Shown here: positions 34,380 to 45,117 of the stretch, piece by piece
Numbering within the stretch: the first letter of the stretch is position 1
Layout: every line of letters starts with the position of its first letter
Translations under genes and position numbers: made by a program
Source: Enterococcus phoeniculicola ATCC BAA-412
Lineage (GTDB): Bacteria; Bacillota; Bacilli; Lactobacillales; Enterococcaceae
Assembly (NCBI RefSeq): GCF_000407505.1
Contig: NZ_ASWE01000003.1
Span: 372,001-436,000, forward strand
Length of the DNA stretch: 64,000 bases
Direction: 5' to 3'
The notes under the pieces: model-generated
What the model was told of the DNA's origin: nothing
Databases searched by the model: none
The model's input: the letters and a program-made list of their open reading frames with translations, nothing else

Positions 34380-35252
34380 ATGATTGGTTCTAAGAAAAAC
34401 AATATACTTTGGATTTGTTTGTTTTTACTACCAAGTTTAATTGGATTCCTAGTGTTTATTATCTATCCAGTATTCTATTCATTGGGGGTCAGTTTTACTG
34501 ATTGGGATCTTATTAACCCCATGAAATTTATAGGACTCAGGAATTATCAGACACTTCTTGCAGATCCTAAGTTTTGGAATTCATTAAAAAATACTTTTCT
34601 GTTTATTCTTGGTTACTTGCCTTCCGTTATGATTTTAGGTTTGGCAGTTGCACTGCTTCTAAACGGTAAACTACGCTTAAAACCATTTTTTCGAGGAGTT
34701 TATTTTCTACCAGTAGTGACTTCTTGGGTAGCTGTCTCATTAGTTTGGAAATGGCTGTTTAATCCAAAATTTGGCTTGATTAATTATTTTCTTTCATTAG
34801 TAGGAGTACATGGACCGAACTGGCTAAATGATCCTAAGGTTGCAATGTTGGCGATTATTATCACGAGTGTTTGGAAGGATATCGGATTTATTATGGTACT
34901 TTATCTGGGAGGACTACAAAATATTTCTCCTTCACTTTATGAAGCAGCCAATATTGATGGGGCAGACAAATGGCATCAATTTTGGAGAATTACCTTACCA
35001 ATGCTAAAGCCAACAACTTTCTTTGTTTCGATGATCTCACTGATTAATTCCTTCCAGGTATTTGATCAAGTAAACATTATGACAGAGGGGGGACCAGGCG
35101 ATGCGACGACAGTATTAGTTCAAAATATCTATAACTCTGCGTTCAAGTATTCAGAAATGGGTTATGCAGCTGCCATGTCTTGGATATTATTCCTCATTAT
35201 TTTGGTAGTTTCATTAGTGCAAATGTGGGGAGAAAGGAAGCTGACAAAATGA
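34380..35252 (+). CDS. ABC sugar transporter permease, MalF type
   Basis: 290 residues from ATG 34380 (RBS GGGAGGAAG; the in-frame GTG at 34368 lies in the RBS). Six membrane segments, first helix LPSLIGFLVFIIYPVFYSL, and the ATPase-contacting EAA loop YEAANIDGADKWHQFWRITL. It forms a heterodimeric channel with the next permease, which overlaps by 4 nt. Confidence 0.9.
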   Translation: MIGSKKNNILWICLFLLPSLIGFLVFIIYPVFYSLGVSFTDWDLINPMKFIGLRNYQTLLADPKFWNSLKNTFLFILGYLPSVMILGLAVALLLNGKLRLKPFFRGVYFLPVVTSWVAVSLVWKWLFNPKFGLINYFLSLVGVHGPNWLNDPKVAMLAIIITSVWKDIGFIMVLYLGGLQNISPSLYEAANIDGADKWHQFWRITLPMLKPTTFFVSMISLINSFQVFDQVNIMTEGGPGDATTVLVQNIYNSAFKYSEMGYAAAMSWILFLIILVVSLVQMWGERKLTK

Positions 35253-36073
35253 AAAAAATAAGTCTGTTGACTGTGTTAAAGTATCTTATTGTGTTGCTAG
35301 GCTGTGCCATCATGGTTCTGCCATTTCTATGGATGGTCTCCACTTCATTAAAAGCACGAGGTGCAACTATGGTATTTCCACCAGAGTTTCTCCCGAAAAC
35401 GCCTATGATAGAAAACTATCAACAAGTGATTGAACGGTTTCCGATGTTAATCTTTATGAAAAATTCAATTATAGTTTCATTAGTGACAACAGTTGGAACA
35501 ATTATCGTAGCTTCAATGGCAGCATACGCTTTTGCACGGATGCGTTTTAAAGGAAGAAATATTTTATTTCTTCTCTATTTAAGTACCATGATGATTCCTT
35601 CGCAGGTCATCATGATTCCACAGTTTATTTTACTAAAAAATCTTGGCTGGATTGATTCCTACCAAGGTTTGATCCTACCCAATATTTTCGGTGTTTTTGG
35701 GGTATTTCTAATGAGACAGGCATTTTTAACTATTCCTACGGAGTTAGAGGAAGCAGCTTTTATGGATGGCGCAAATCATTGGACAGTCTTTACTAAGGTG
35801 GATTTACCACTTGTAAAACCAACGATTGCTACTTTGTTTGTCTTTACTTTTATGCAGTCTTGGAACAATTATTTATGGCCACTAATCGTCACTAGCAGTC
35901 GAGAAATGGCAACTTTACCTCTAGGGCTTTCGCTATTACAGGGGCGTTGGAGTACAAACTGGAACCTAGTGATGGCTGGAGTCGTGATTAGTGTGATTCC
36001 AATTTTAGCGGTTTATCTTTTTGCACAGAAATATTTCATTCAAGGGATGACCATGAGTGGGATGAAAGAATAA
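35249..36073 (+). CDS. ABC sugar transporter permease, MalG type
   Basis: 274 residues from ATG 35249 (ATGA overlap with the previous stop; RBS GAAAGGAAG). A MalG-like N-terminus (LPFLWMVSTSLKARG) and EAA loop ELEEAAFMDGANHWTVFTKV. Six membrane helices. The longer frame from 35180 lies within the upstream gene and is rejected. Confidence 0.9.
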   Translation: MKKISLLTVLKYLIVLLGCAIMVLPFLWMVSTSLKARGATMVFPPEFLPKTPMIENYQQVIERFPMLIFMKNSIIVSLVTTVGTIIVASMAAYAFARMRFKGRNILFLLYLSTMMIPSQVIMIPQFILLKNLGWIDSYQGLILPNIFGVFGVFLMRQAFLTIPTELEEAAFMDGANHWTVFTKVDLPLVKPTIATLFVFTFMQSWNNYLWPLIVTSSREMATLPLGLSLLQGRWSTNWNLVMAGVVISVIPILAVYLFAQKYFIQGMTMSGMKE

Positions 36074-36091
36074 AAAATGGAGGAAATAAAA

Positions 36092-37339
36092 ATGAAGAAT
36101 AAGTATCTATTGATGGGTATGGCAACGATGACAGCACTTGTACTAGGTGCTTGTGGTGGTGGGAAATCTGTTTCTGATGAAGCCAAGACAGAGATTAAGT
36201 ATTACAGTTTTTCTGCAACACCAGATTATGAAGAGCAATTAAATGAGATGGTTGACAAATTTGAGGAAGCCAATAAAGATATTAAGGTTGACGTAGAGCT
36301 CGTTCCTTACAGCGATTATTTCACAAAATTACAAACTTTAATGGCCGGTGACCAGGCTCCAGATGTTTTTGAATTAAATTATGAGAATTTTGTCTCCTAT
36401 GCAGATAAGGGAGCATTGCTTGATTTAGATAAGTACATTCAAGCGGATAAAGATTTTGATTCAAATACACTGAATAAAGAAGCCTTTGAAGCGTATCAGT
36501 ATGATGGAAAACAATATGGTATGGTAGAGAGTTTCTCTAACGTAGTTACCTTCTACAACAAAGATTTATTTGATCAGGCTAAAGTGGGCTATCCAACAAA
36601 GGACTGGACTTGGTCTGATGAAGTGGCAGCTGCAAAAAAATTAACAAATACAAAAGATAGTATTTACGGGACTTACGCTCCAGTAACGATGAATGAGTTT
36701 TATAAAGTAGCTGCACAAAATGGTGGCAAGCTAAAAGATGATGCTGAAAATTGGACAATTAATGATCCAAAAAATGTTGAAGCATTAGAGTATATGGTAA
36801 GTAACGTAACTAAAGAAAAAATTTCTCCTTCTCCAGAAGAAATGTCTGGTCAAAACTCAGAAGATCTTTTCTTAAATGGACAGCTAGCAATGGTGCATAC
36901 CGGGATTTGGATGTTTGGACAATTCAAAGAGGCTGATTTTGACTGGGATGTTCAAATAGAAGCTGGGAATACGCAAAAAGCTACCCACTTTTTCGCTAAT
37001 GGCTTGGCAGTTTCTAAAGATACTAAGCATGCTGAGGCAGCCTATAAATTTACACAATTTATGAGTGCTAGTGAAGAAGCAGCAAAAATTCGTGTAGATA
37101 GTGGTTGGGAATTACCAGCAGTCACTGATGAAGCATTATTGAAACCTTATTTAGAGCAAACTCCACCAGAAAATAGGAAGGTAGTTTTTGATTCACTTGA
37201 TTACTTAATCTTGCCTCCTGTAGATGCTAGTTGGAGTAAAATTAGTGACAGTGCAGACAAAGAATTTCAAAAAGTTCTTTTAGGATCAGAAACAGCGAAA
37301 GACGCTTTAGACAATCTACAAGAAGAATTTGGAAAATAA
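36092..37339 (+). CDS. ABC sugar transporter substrate-binding lipoprotein
   Basis: 415 residues from the ATG at 36092, which follows ATGGAGGAAAT; the ATG at 36077 overlaps the RBS. The lipobox is LGAC (Cys about 21) followed by GGGKS. An extracellular solute-binding family 1 domain follows, with KYYSFSATPDYEEQLNEMV and APDVFELNYENF. It is anchored outside the membrane and feeds the two permeases just upstream. The likely ligand is an isomalto- or other alpha-gluco-oligosaccharide, inferred from the flanking glycosidases. No ATPase gene is nearby. Confidence 0.88.
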   Translation: MKNKYLLMGMATMTALVLGACGGGKSVSDEAKTEIKYYSFSATPDYEEQLNEMVDKFEEANKDIKVDVELVPYSDYFTKLQTLMAGDQAPDVFELNYENFVSYADKGALLDLDKYIQADKDFDSNTLNKEAFEAYQYDGKQYGMVESFSNVVTFYNKDLFDQAKVGYPTKDWTWSDEVAAAKKLTNTKDSIYGTYAPVTMNEFYKVAAQNGGKLKDDAENWTINDPKNVEALEYMVSNVTKEKISPSPEEMSGQNSEDLFLNGQLAMVHTGIWMFGQFKEADFDWDVQIEAGNTQKATHFFANGLAVSKDTKHAEAAYKFTQFMSASEEAAKIRVDSGWELPAVTDEALLKPYLEQTPPENRKVVFDSLDYLILPPVDASWSKISDSADKEFQKVLLGSETAKDALDNLQEEFGK

Positions 37340-37348
37340 GAAGAAATA

Positions 37349-37392
37349 GACCCAGAGTTTAAGAACTGAGCAGACTAGCTCTGGGTTCTTTT
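37349..37392 (+). terminator. hairpin terminator after the binding-protein gene
   Basis: GACCCAGAG (37349-37357) pairs with CTCTGGGTTC (37379-37388), followed by TTTT. It separates the transport genes from the large GH31 gene and may be partial. Confidence 0.65.
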
Positions 37393-37408
37393 AAGAGAGG
37401 AAATTTAT

Positions 37409-40400
37409 ATGAAGTTAACTGAAAAGTTCTCAAAAATACTTTCATTGTATGATGCATTTCTCAATGGAAAATTGTCTCCTGAAATCAGTCGACTCCACTG
37501 GTTGAATGAGCAATTGCCAATAGCAGCAGCTTCTGTTTGGTTGAAAGTGAAGACTGGTATCATACTCGAAGAAGTAGATTACACGATTGTTCATAAAATT
37601 CAGCACGAATGGTCAAAAGAAACAGAGAATGTATTTAATGAAGCAGCTGATATTTATACTTCTAACTTGGCTATTTATTATATCACGTTATCGGAAGTAA
37701 AAAATGAGTATCAATTATTTGAGTTGCAAAAAGAAATTACTGAAATTCGTGATTTTATTTTTGCTCATATGATTCGTCAAGGATCATTAATTTCATCTCT
37801 TAAAAAGAAAATACCAGCTGTTGATTTAGTCTTTAGCGTTTTGCCATTTGGTCTTTTTGCACCAGAGGATCTTGTTATGGTTTCGGGAATTCAGGAAGTA
37901 GTATCCTCGCAATCAGAAAGCCTTTCTGTATCGGAGACGGCACTTTTGGGTATTTACTACACTGAAAAATATGATTTTGGTAAAGCTGATATGTATTTAA
38001 GTATGGCAGCTACAATTTTAAATGATGATGAGTGCATTCTTTTATCACTGCTAGAGACCTATTTGCGTCAGAAAAAAGAAAGTATTTCGGCAAATGCATT
38101 CATCCATAAACCACTAGGAAATGGGAATGTATATGACACACTTCCATATGAGCGTGCACCTCATTATCCAACAGCTGGAGGGACGTGCAAATTCAATGTC
38201 CAAGTGAATAGTCAAACGGTAGAAAAAGTTTTCATGAAGCTAGATGGCATTGCAGAAAGAATTCCGTGTTTGCTTGTGGATGAGGCTTTACATATTTATC
38301 AAGCAGTCGTTGAATTACCAGAAGAATATGTTGAAGGTTCTTATTCATTTATAGCAATCGGAGAAGAAATAGAAACCTCAGTAGATTACGAGTTAACGAT
38401 AAAAGAACAAGTAATTGTCCGTAAAGTTGATTTTATAGGATCAACTTCGCATGAAAATATATATCAGGCAGTAACTAATCATCAAACCATATTTTTGAAT
38501 CTACAGAAAACAAAGCTGCAAATGTCATTGAATAAACCAGCGATAAAATCAAATAAGCTGAACGAGCAGTGCTTAATCATAGATTCGACAGGAGCTATTA
38601 CCACTAATGATGGACAAGTGATTGTTACGTTTTTTGAAGATATGTTAGAAATTCAAGAGCTAATTGGTAAAGGAATTTTCAGCATTTCTCTAAAATTTTT
38701 TGATGACGCTGAGATTTATTATGGTTTTGGTGAACGATACAACGCGATTAATCAGTTTGGGACCATCATTGATTGTTTTGTTTATAACCAATATCGTGAC
38801 CAGGGGACACGAACTTATATGCCAATGCCATATTATTTTACTGATAAGGGCTATGGTTTGTCCATTGTTACAGATTATTACACACGTTTTGATTTACAAC
38901 ATAGCAATAAAGGAATCGTTGAGTTGACGGTGGAGACAGAACCAACAGATTTTATTTTCGAGATTGATTTATTACATGGAAGTATGAAAGAAATGATACA
39001 GCAGTATATTCAAAGTACAGGACAGCCTAGGATGGTACCTAGCTGGGTATTTGGTCCTTGGATGTCGAGTAATAATTGGGATCGAGACAGTGTTGTTCGT
39101 GAGCAGATTAAGTTAACAAATGAGCACGGCATCCCGTCAACAGTTATCGTGCTTGAACAATGGAGTGATGAAACAACTTATTACATGTTTAATGATGCAC
39201 AATATTCATTACTTGATCCGGGAAAGAGTCACTCATATGATCAGATGACCTTTCCTGAATGGGGACGGTGGCCAGACCCTAAAGGACTGATAGAGCACTG
39301 TCATGAGAATGGATTGAAATTTATTTTGTGGCAAATTCCTATCGGAAAATATTTAAATCAGCAAAAGCATCCATTAAAAGATCAAGATGAAAAGTTTATG
39401 ATTGAACAAGGTTATGTTGTAAAAAATTCGGATGGAACACCATATCGAATTCCAGAAAATTGGTTTACAGATAGTCTTTTGTTAGATTTTACTAACAAAG
39501 CAGCTAAAAAGTGGTGGTTTGAAAAGAGACAGTATTTGATTGAACTGGGTGTAGATGGATTTAAAACAGACGGTGGTGAGATGGTCTATGGTGCAGATGT
39601 TCAATTTTCAGATGGTAGTAATGGACGTAAAATGCGAAATAATTATCCGAAAGAATACATTAAATCTTATTATGAATTTGCTCAGCAAAATCAAGGAATT
39701 ACGTTTAGTCGAGCAGGATACACTGGTGCACAAACTTATCCAGCACATTGGGCAGGAGATGAGCGCTCAACATTTGATGCATTTAAACGCCAACTGATTG
39801 CGGGAATCAATTCTGGTTTATCTGGAGTGATTTTCTGGGGATGGGATTTAGGAGGATTCAATGGTGACATTCCAACGGCTGAATTGTTTATGAGGTCTGC
39901 TTCAATGGCAGCTTTTTGTCCCATTATGCAGTACCATGCTGAGAGTAAGGGAGAATTCAACCAAGACCGAACGCCTTGGAATATTGCTGACCGAACCAAT
40001 ACACCAGAAGTAATTGATGTTTATCGTTTCTTTGCGAATACTCGGATGAATCTATTGCCATATATTTATGATCAATCACAAAAAGCGGTAAATAATTGTC
40101 TGCCGTTGATGCGTGCATTGAAAATAGATTATCCTAGTGAAGCATTTGATAATTGCTACGATCAATTTATGTTTGGAGAATCCTTATTGATTGCTCCTGT
40201 GATTAGAGAAGGTGAACAAAGTAGATTTATTCAGTTTCCAGAAGGAACATGGACTGATTTTTGGACACATCAAGTAGTTGAGGGCGGACAGACAATAGAA
40301 GTTCATGCAAAGGCAGATCAAATTCCCGTTTTTATCAAACAAAATTCCATAATTTTGTTAAATCTTGGAAATTCGGGGATAATTGGTGAGCAAATTGGCA

Positions 40401-40573
40401 ATAATATAAAAAGATATACCAGACCTAAACTAATTGTAACAGCAAAAGATGATTTTAAAGAAATAATTGAGGATCATCTTGGCAATAGCATTCATGTAAC
40501 AGTAGATAAGGCTGAGAAGAGTGTAATGTATGATAGTAATCTAGAGATTGAAATAGAATTTATCGACTTGTAG
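37409..40573 (+). CDS. large GH31 glycosidase with N-terminal helical extension
   Basis: 1054 residues, cytoplasmic. Residues about 1-235 are predicted largely helical and not part of the GH31 core. A carbohydrate-binding-like or beta-sandwich linker (about 236-345, with TAGGTCKFNVQV) follows, then the GH31 N-domain (about 350-535), the catalytic barrel (about 540-880) and C-terminal beta domains. The nucleophile is Asp721 in GFKTDGGE and the acid/base Asp784 in WAGDERSTFD, close to the YicI/alpha-xylosidase type rather than the first GH31. It may cleave alpha-glucosidic or alpha-xylosidic bonds. It starts with RBS AGAGAGGAAA. The two GH31 genes are not close copies. Confidence 0.85.
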   Translation: MKLTEKFSKILSLYDAFLNGKLSPEISRLHWLNEQLPIAAASVWLKVKTGIILEEVDYTIVHKIQHEWSKETENVFNEAADIYTSNLAIYYITLSEVKNEYQLFELQKEITEIRDFIFAHMIRQGSLISSLKKKIPAVDLVFSVLPFGLFAPEDLVMVSGIQEVVSSQSESLSVSETALLGIYYTEKYDFGKADMYLSMAATILNDDECILLSLLETYLRQKKESISANAFIHKPLGNGNVYDTLPYERAPHYPTAGGTCKFNVQVNSQTVEKVFMKLDGIAERIPCLLVDEALHIYQAVVELPEEYVEGSYSFIAIGEEIETSVDYELTIKEQVIVRKVDFIGSTSHENIYQAVTNHQTIFLNLQKTKLQMSLNKPAIKSNKLNEQCLIIDSTGAITTNDGQVIVTFFEDMLEIQELIGKGIFSISLKFFDDAEIYYGFGERYNAINQFGTIIDCFVYNQYRDQGTRTYMPMPYYFTDKGYGLSIVTDYYTRFDLQHSNKGIVELTVETEPTDFIFEIDLLHGSMKEMIQQYIQSTGQPRMVPSWVFGPWMSSNNWDRDSVVREQIKLTNEHGIPSTVIVLEQWSDETTYYMFNDAQYSLLDPGKSHSYDQMTFPEWGRWPDPKGLIEHCHENGLKFILWQIPIGKYLNQQKHPLKDQDEKFMIEQGYVVKNSDGTPYRIPENWFTDSLLLDFTNKAAKKWWFEKRQYLIELGVDGFKTDGGEMVYGADVQFSDGSNGRKMRNNYPKEYIKSYYEFAQQNQGITFSRAGYTGAQTYPAHWAGDERSTFDAFKRQLIAGINSGLSGVIFWGWDLGGFNGDIPTAELFMRSASMAAFCPIMQYHAESKGEFNQDRTPWNIADRTNTPEVIDVYRFFANTRMNLLPYIYDQSQKAVNNCLPLMRALKIDYPSEAFDNCYDQFMFGESLLIAPVIREGEQSRFIQFPEGTWTDFWTHQVVEGGQTIEVHAKADQIPVFIKQNSIILLNLGNSGIIGEQIGNNIKRYTRPKLIVTAKDDFKEIIEDHLGNSIHVTVDKAEKSVMYDSNLEIEIEFIDL

Positions 40574-42214
<1,641 letters not shown>

Positions 42215-42320
42215 ATAAAAAGATTTTAACCAGAGTAATATTTTTATGCTAGTTTTCTGTTAAATCGAGCGTTCAAAAACTACTTTCATTTCAGGAAAAA
42301 ATAAATATACTAGTCACATG

Positions 42321-42362
42321 AAACGTCGAGAACCGAAGCAACGCCTTCTGTTCCCGACGTTT
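42321..42362 (+). terminator. long hairpin after the GH13 gene
   Basis: AAACGTCG-A-GAAC-C-GAAG pairs with CTTC-T-GTTC-C-CGACGTTT around CAACGC. It has a weak T run. Confidence 0.6.
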
Positions 42363-42378
42363 ATTAAGATTTTAAGAG

Positions 42379-42430
42379 GGTGGGAGATAACTTAACTAGT
42401 TATGACCCACCTTTCTTTTGCTTTTTTTTC
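42379..42430 (+). terminator. hairpin terminator of the GTGGGAnATAAC family
   Basis: GGTGGGAGATAAC (42379-42391) pairs with GTTATGACCCACC (42399-42411), followed by a T-rich run with eight consecutive T residues. The rest of the 548-nt gap 42215-42762 shows no gene. Confidence 0.7.
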
Positions 42431-42762
42431 GAATTACTTAACCAACAGAATTCTAAACGTCACTAATACATAAAAAAAGAGGGGCTGGCATTTTTAGTGG
42501 ATCATAGTTAATCAGTTTTCTGTTATTTTTTTCCTTCTTTATTTTTGATAGGATTATTTGAAGGACCAATTTCTTTATTTTTTAATGGGGACAAGATAAC
42601 TAAGCTTGTCTTTCAATGAGTAATGATGTCGAAAGATTCTTTGCTAAATCAGGTTTCTTTGCGCTTTGGTCCAATCAATTTATTAATGCGCTTTCAAGTT
42701 GTGCCCAAGTGTTCTGGGGTTATCACAGGTCTTATTATATATTAGGTGTGGGGGAAGGAAGA

Positions 42763-44814
42763 ATGATTAATTACAAAATGAGTTATCTTATGTCTGGAGA
42801 TGAGACGGAATATTCGATTGATGAAGTACAAATGCGTACTGGAATGAAAAAAGAAATGCTTATGTTGGAGATAGGAAAAGTAAATGAAGTGATTTACCAG
42901 ATGGCGCTTCCAGAAATTAGTATGGAGGAGAACGTTCTGCTTATCCCAAAAAACGTGAAAAAGAAATGGCTGGATATTTTATTTGAAGAAAAGGAGACGG
43001 AGATTGTCTACACAGAAACAGAAAGACAATTAATGATTTATCTTCTTGTATTTATGGAGGAAGAGGAATATTCGGTATTCCATTTTCAAGAATTCTTCTC
43101 TGTGAGTAAAAATACCATTTTAAGTGACTTACGTAAGTTAAGAGAGAAAATTTCAAAAAAACAAATAGTCTTAGATTATTCGAGAAAACGTGGGTTTGTA
43201 TTGAGTGGTTTAGAAATAACAATCCGTTCAACAGCTTACCAGATGTTAGGCGAGTTGGTAGGTGCTAAAAATGGAACACGATTGGTAAATAAAGGTCTTT
43301 TTACCAAGTCGATTTGTTTATATGCAGATGTTCGAACTGATTTTTCCAAAACGATTGAAATCTTTGGTTTGTCAGTTGTTCCAAGCCGATTTGAAGAAAT
43401 GGTCTACTTTATTTCGTATCTATTTTGTCGAGTAAGTGGTCATGAAATCACAATCAATCAGGAGGATAAATTATTACTGGAAAAACTTTTGTCTTATCAG
43501 GCTAGTAACTATTTTTTAGCTAATTGGACAGAAATAAAAAACAAAACGAGTGAGGCTTTTTACTTTACCATCTTGTTTATGACTGTAATCCAAGGAGAGA
43601 TTCAAGATAAATCCTTAGAATTTCTGCTTGAATGTGCGGGAGACATGATTCATGAAGTGGAACGACTAGCAGCAATTGAATTTCAGAATTACCGAAAGCT
43701 TCTTTTAGATTTGTTTTATCATTTGGTCCCAGCTTATTTTCGGATTCGATTTCATTTTCCATTAGGTAATGTACTAATTGATGAGATTAAACTGCAATAT
43801 AGTGAAATATTTGAGATTACGAAAGTGGCACTTTTTCCATTAAAAAAGTTAATCCAACAGACAATACCTGATGAAGAAATAGGGTACTTTACCATTTTAT
43901 TTGGAGGGGAAATTAGAAGCCAAAAAGAGCGAAAAGAGGATATTCAGTTACGAGCGTTAATCTTGTGTCCAAGTGGAATTAGTTCTTCGTTAATTATGAA
44001 ATCTGAGCTGCAAGAGCTTTTTCCGCAAATTGATTTTCATGAGGCACGTTCTGTAGAGTCATTTAAATCAGAAGGCTCAGAAGCGTTTGACATGATTTTT
44101 TCAAGTATACCTATCAAAACACAAAATAGGCTGTATGTAATTAAACCGATTATGACACAGCTCGAAAAGAACATGTTGTTGCGAACGGTTCAAGAGGACT
44201 TCTTATTTCCAAAAATATTAATTCCTTCAGTCAATGAGATTATTGATATTATTCTCCCTCATATTGAGTTGAAAAAAGGAGTCTCAAAAGAAAAATTGTA
44301 CAAGGCGGTTCAAAGAAAAGTAAGTAAAGAGATGAAGAGAAGGGAAGACGATAGACCTATGCTATCCGAATTATTAACACGTGACATGATTCAATTATCC
44401 GATGAACCAATGAACTGGGAACAGGCAATTGAATTCGCCGCACAACCACTAAAAGAGAACGGAAAAATTGAAAGTAGCTATGTGACAGCGATGATAGACA
44501 AGGTAAAAGATTATGGTCCTTTCATTCATATTGGTAAAGGTGTTGCGTTGCCACATGCTCGCCCGGAAGATGGGGTGAATCAATTAGGGATGTCCCTGTT
44601 GAAAGTGAAGGATCCCGTCTTATTACTTGATGATGAAAAACATGCAATTCAAATTTTTATCTGTCTAGCTGCAGTTGATAACGAAGTTCATTTGAAGGCG
44701 CTAGCAAGTCTTACAAAAATTTTATCAAATAAGGAAAAGTTAGAGGCTTTATTATTAGCAAGTTCACAAGAAGAGATTTATCAAATTATAACTAAAGGAG
44801 AAGAAGAAGAATGA
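42763..44814 (+). CDS. PRD-containing PTS regulator with fused EIIA domain
   Basis: 683 residues from the ATG at 42763, which follows GGGGGAAGGAAG; an open frame from 42616 would add 49 residues without an RBS. Order: N-terminal HTH regions (about 15-160, with FSVSKNTILSDLRKLREKIS), two PRDs (about 170-400), an EIIB-like domain (about 405-495, ALILCPSGISSSLIM) and an EIIA domain (about 540-683) with phospho-His598 in GVALPHARPE. The stop overlaps the IIB gene (ATGA). No separate EIIA gene is present, so this domain may serve as the phosphate donor for IIB as well as for regulation. It is a transcription activator of the PTS/transketolase operon. Confidence 0.85.
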   Translation: MINYKMSYLMSGDETEYSIDEVQMRTGMKKEMLMLEIGKVNEVIYQMALPEISMEENVLLIPKNVKKKWLDILFEEKETEIVYTETERQLMIYLLVFMEEEEYSVFHFQEFFSVSKNTILSDLRKLREKISKKQIVLDYSRKRGFVLSGLEITIRSTAYQMLGELVGAKNGTRLVNKGLFTKSICLYADVRTDFSKTIEIFGLSVVPSRFEEMVYFISYLFCRVSGHEITINQEDKLLLEKLLSYQASNYFLANWTEIKNKTSEAFYFTILFMTVIQGEIQDKSLEFLLECAGDMIHEVERLAAIEFQNYRKLLLDLFYHLVPAYFRIRFHFPLGNVLIDEIKLQYSEIFEITKVALFPLKKLIQQTIPDEEIGYFTILFGGEIRSQKERKEDIQLRALILCPSGISSSLIMKSELQELFPQIDFHEARSVESFKSEGSEAFDMIFSSIPIKTQNRLYVIKPIMTQLEKNMLLRTVQEDFLFPKILIPSVNEIIDIILPHIELKKGVSKEKLYKAVQRKVSKEMKRREDDRPMLSELLTRDMIQLSDEPMNWEQAIEFAAQPLKENGKIESSYVTAMIDKVKDYGPFIHIGKGVALPHARPEDGVNQLGMSLLKVKDPVLLLDDEKHAIQIFICLAAVDNEVHLKALASLTKILSNKEKLEALLLASSQEEIYQIITKGEEEE

Positions 44815-45092
44815 AAGTAGCAGCTGTTTGTGGATCAGGATTAGGATCAAGTTTTATGGTGGAGATGAACATTAACTCGGTATTAAATGAATTAGGTGTA
44901 AGTGGTGTAGATGTTGCTCATTACGATTTAGGGAGTGCTGCACCAGAAATGGCCGATGTTTTCTTTGTTGGCAGTGATTTGGCTGACAGTGCGCAGCATT
45001 TAGGTGAAGTGGTTGTTTTAGACAGTATTATTGATCTTGATGAATTGAGAGAAAAAGTCGAAGCGCTATGTAAAGAAAAGGGACTATTATAA
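44811..45092 (+). CDS. PTS EIIB, ascorbate (UlaB/SgaB) type
   Basis: 93 residues, phospho-Cys7 in VAAVCGSGLGSSFMV, the characteristic start of ascorbate-family IIB proteins. It overlaps the regulator by 4 nt and precedes the EIIC by 25 nt. Confidence 0.9.
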   Translation: MKVAAVCGSGLGSSFMVEMNINSVLNELGVSGVDVAHYDLGSAAPEMADVFFVGSDLADSAQHLGEVVVLDSIIDLDELREKVEALCKEKGLL

Positions 45093-45117
45093 AAAATAAA
45101 CAACGGAGGACAAAAAG

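Noticed and set aside
37409-40573. Fusion or frameshift artefact creating the 1054-residue GH31
   Set aside because: The frame is continuous, codon use is uniform and no internal RBS with a good start marks the GH31 boundary.
42616-42762. 49-residue N-terminal extension of the PRD regulator
   Set aside because: No RBS before 42616, sequence unlike PRD regulators, and a very strong RBS precedes ATG 42763.
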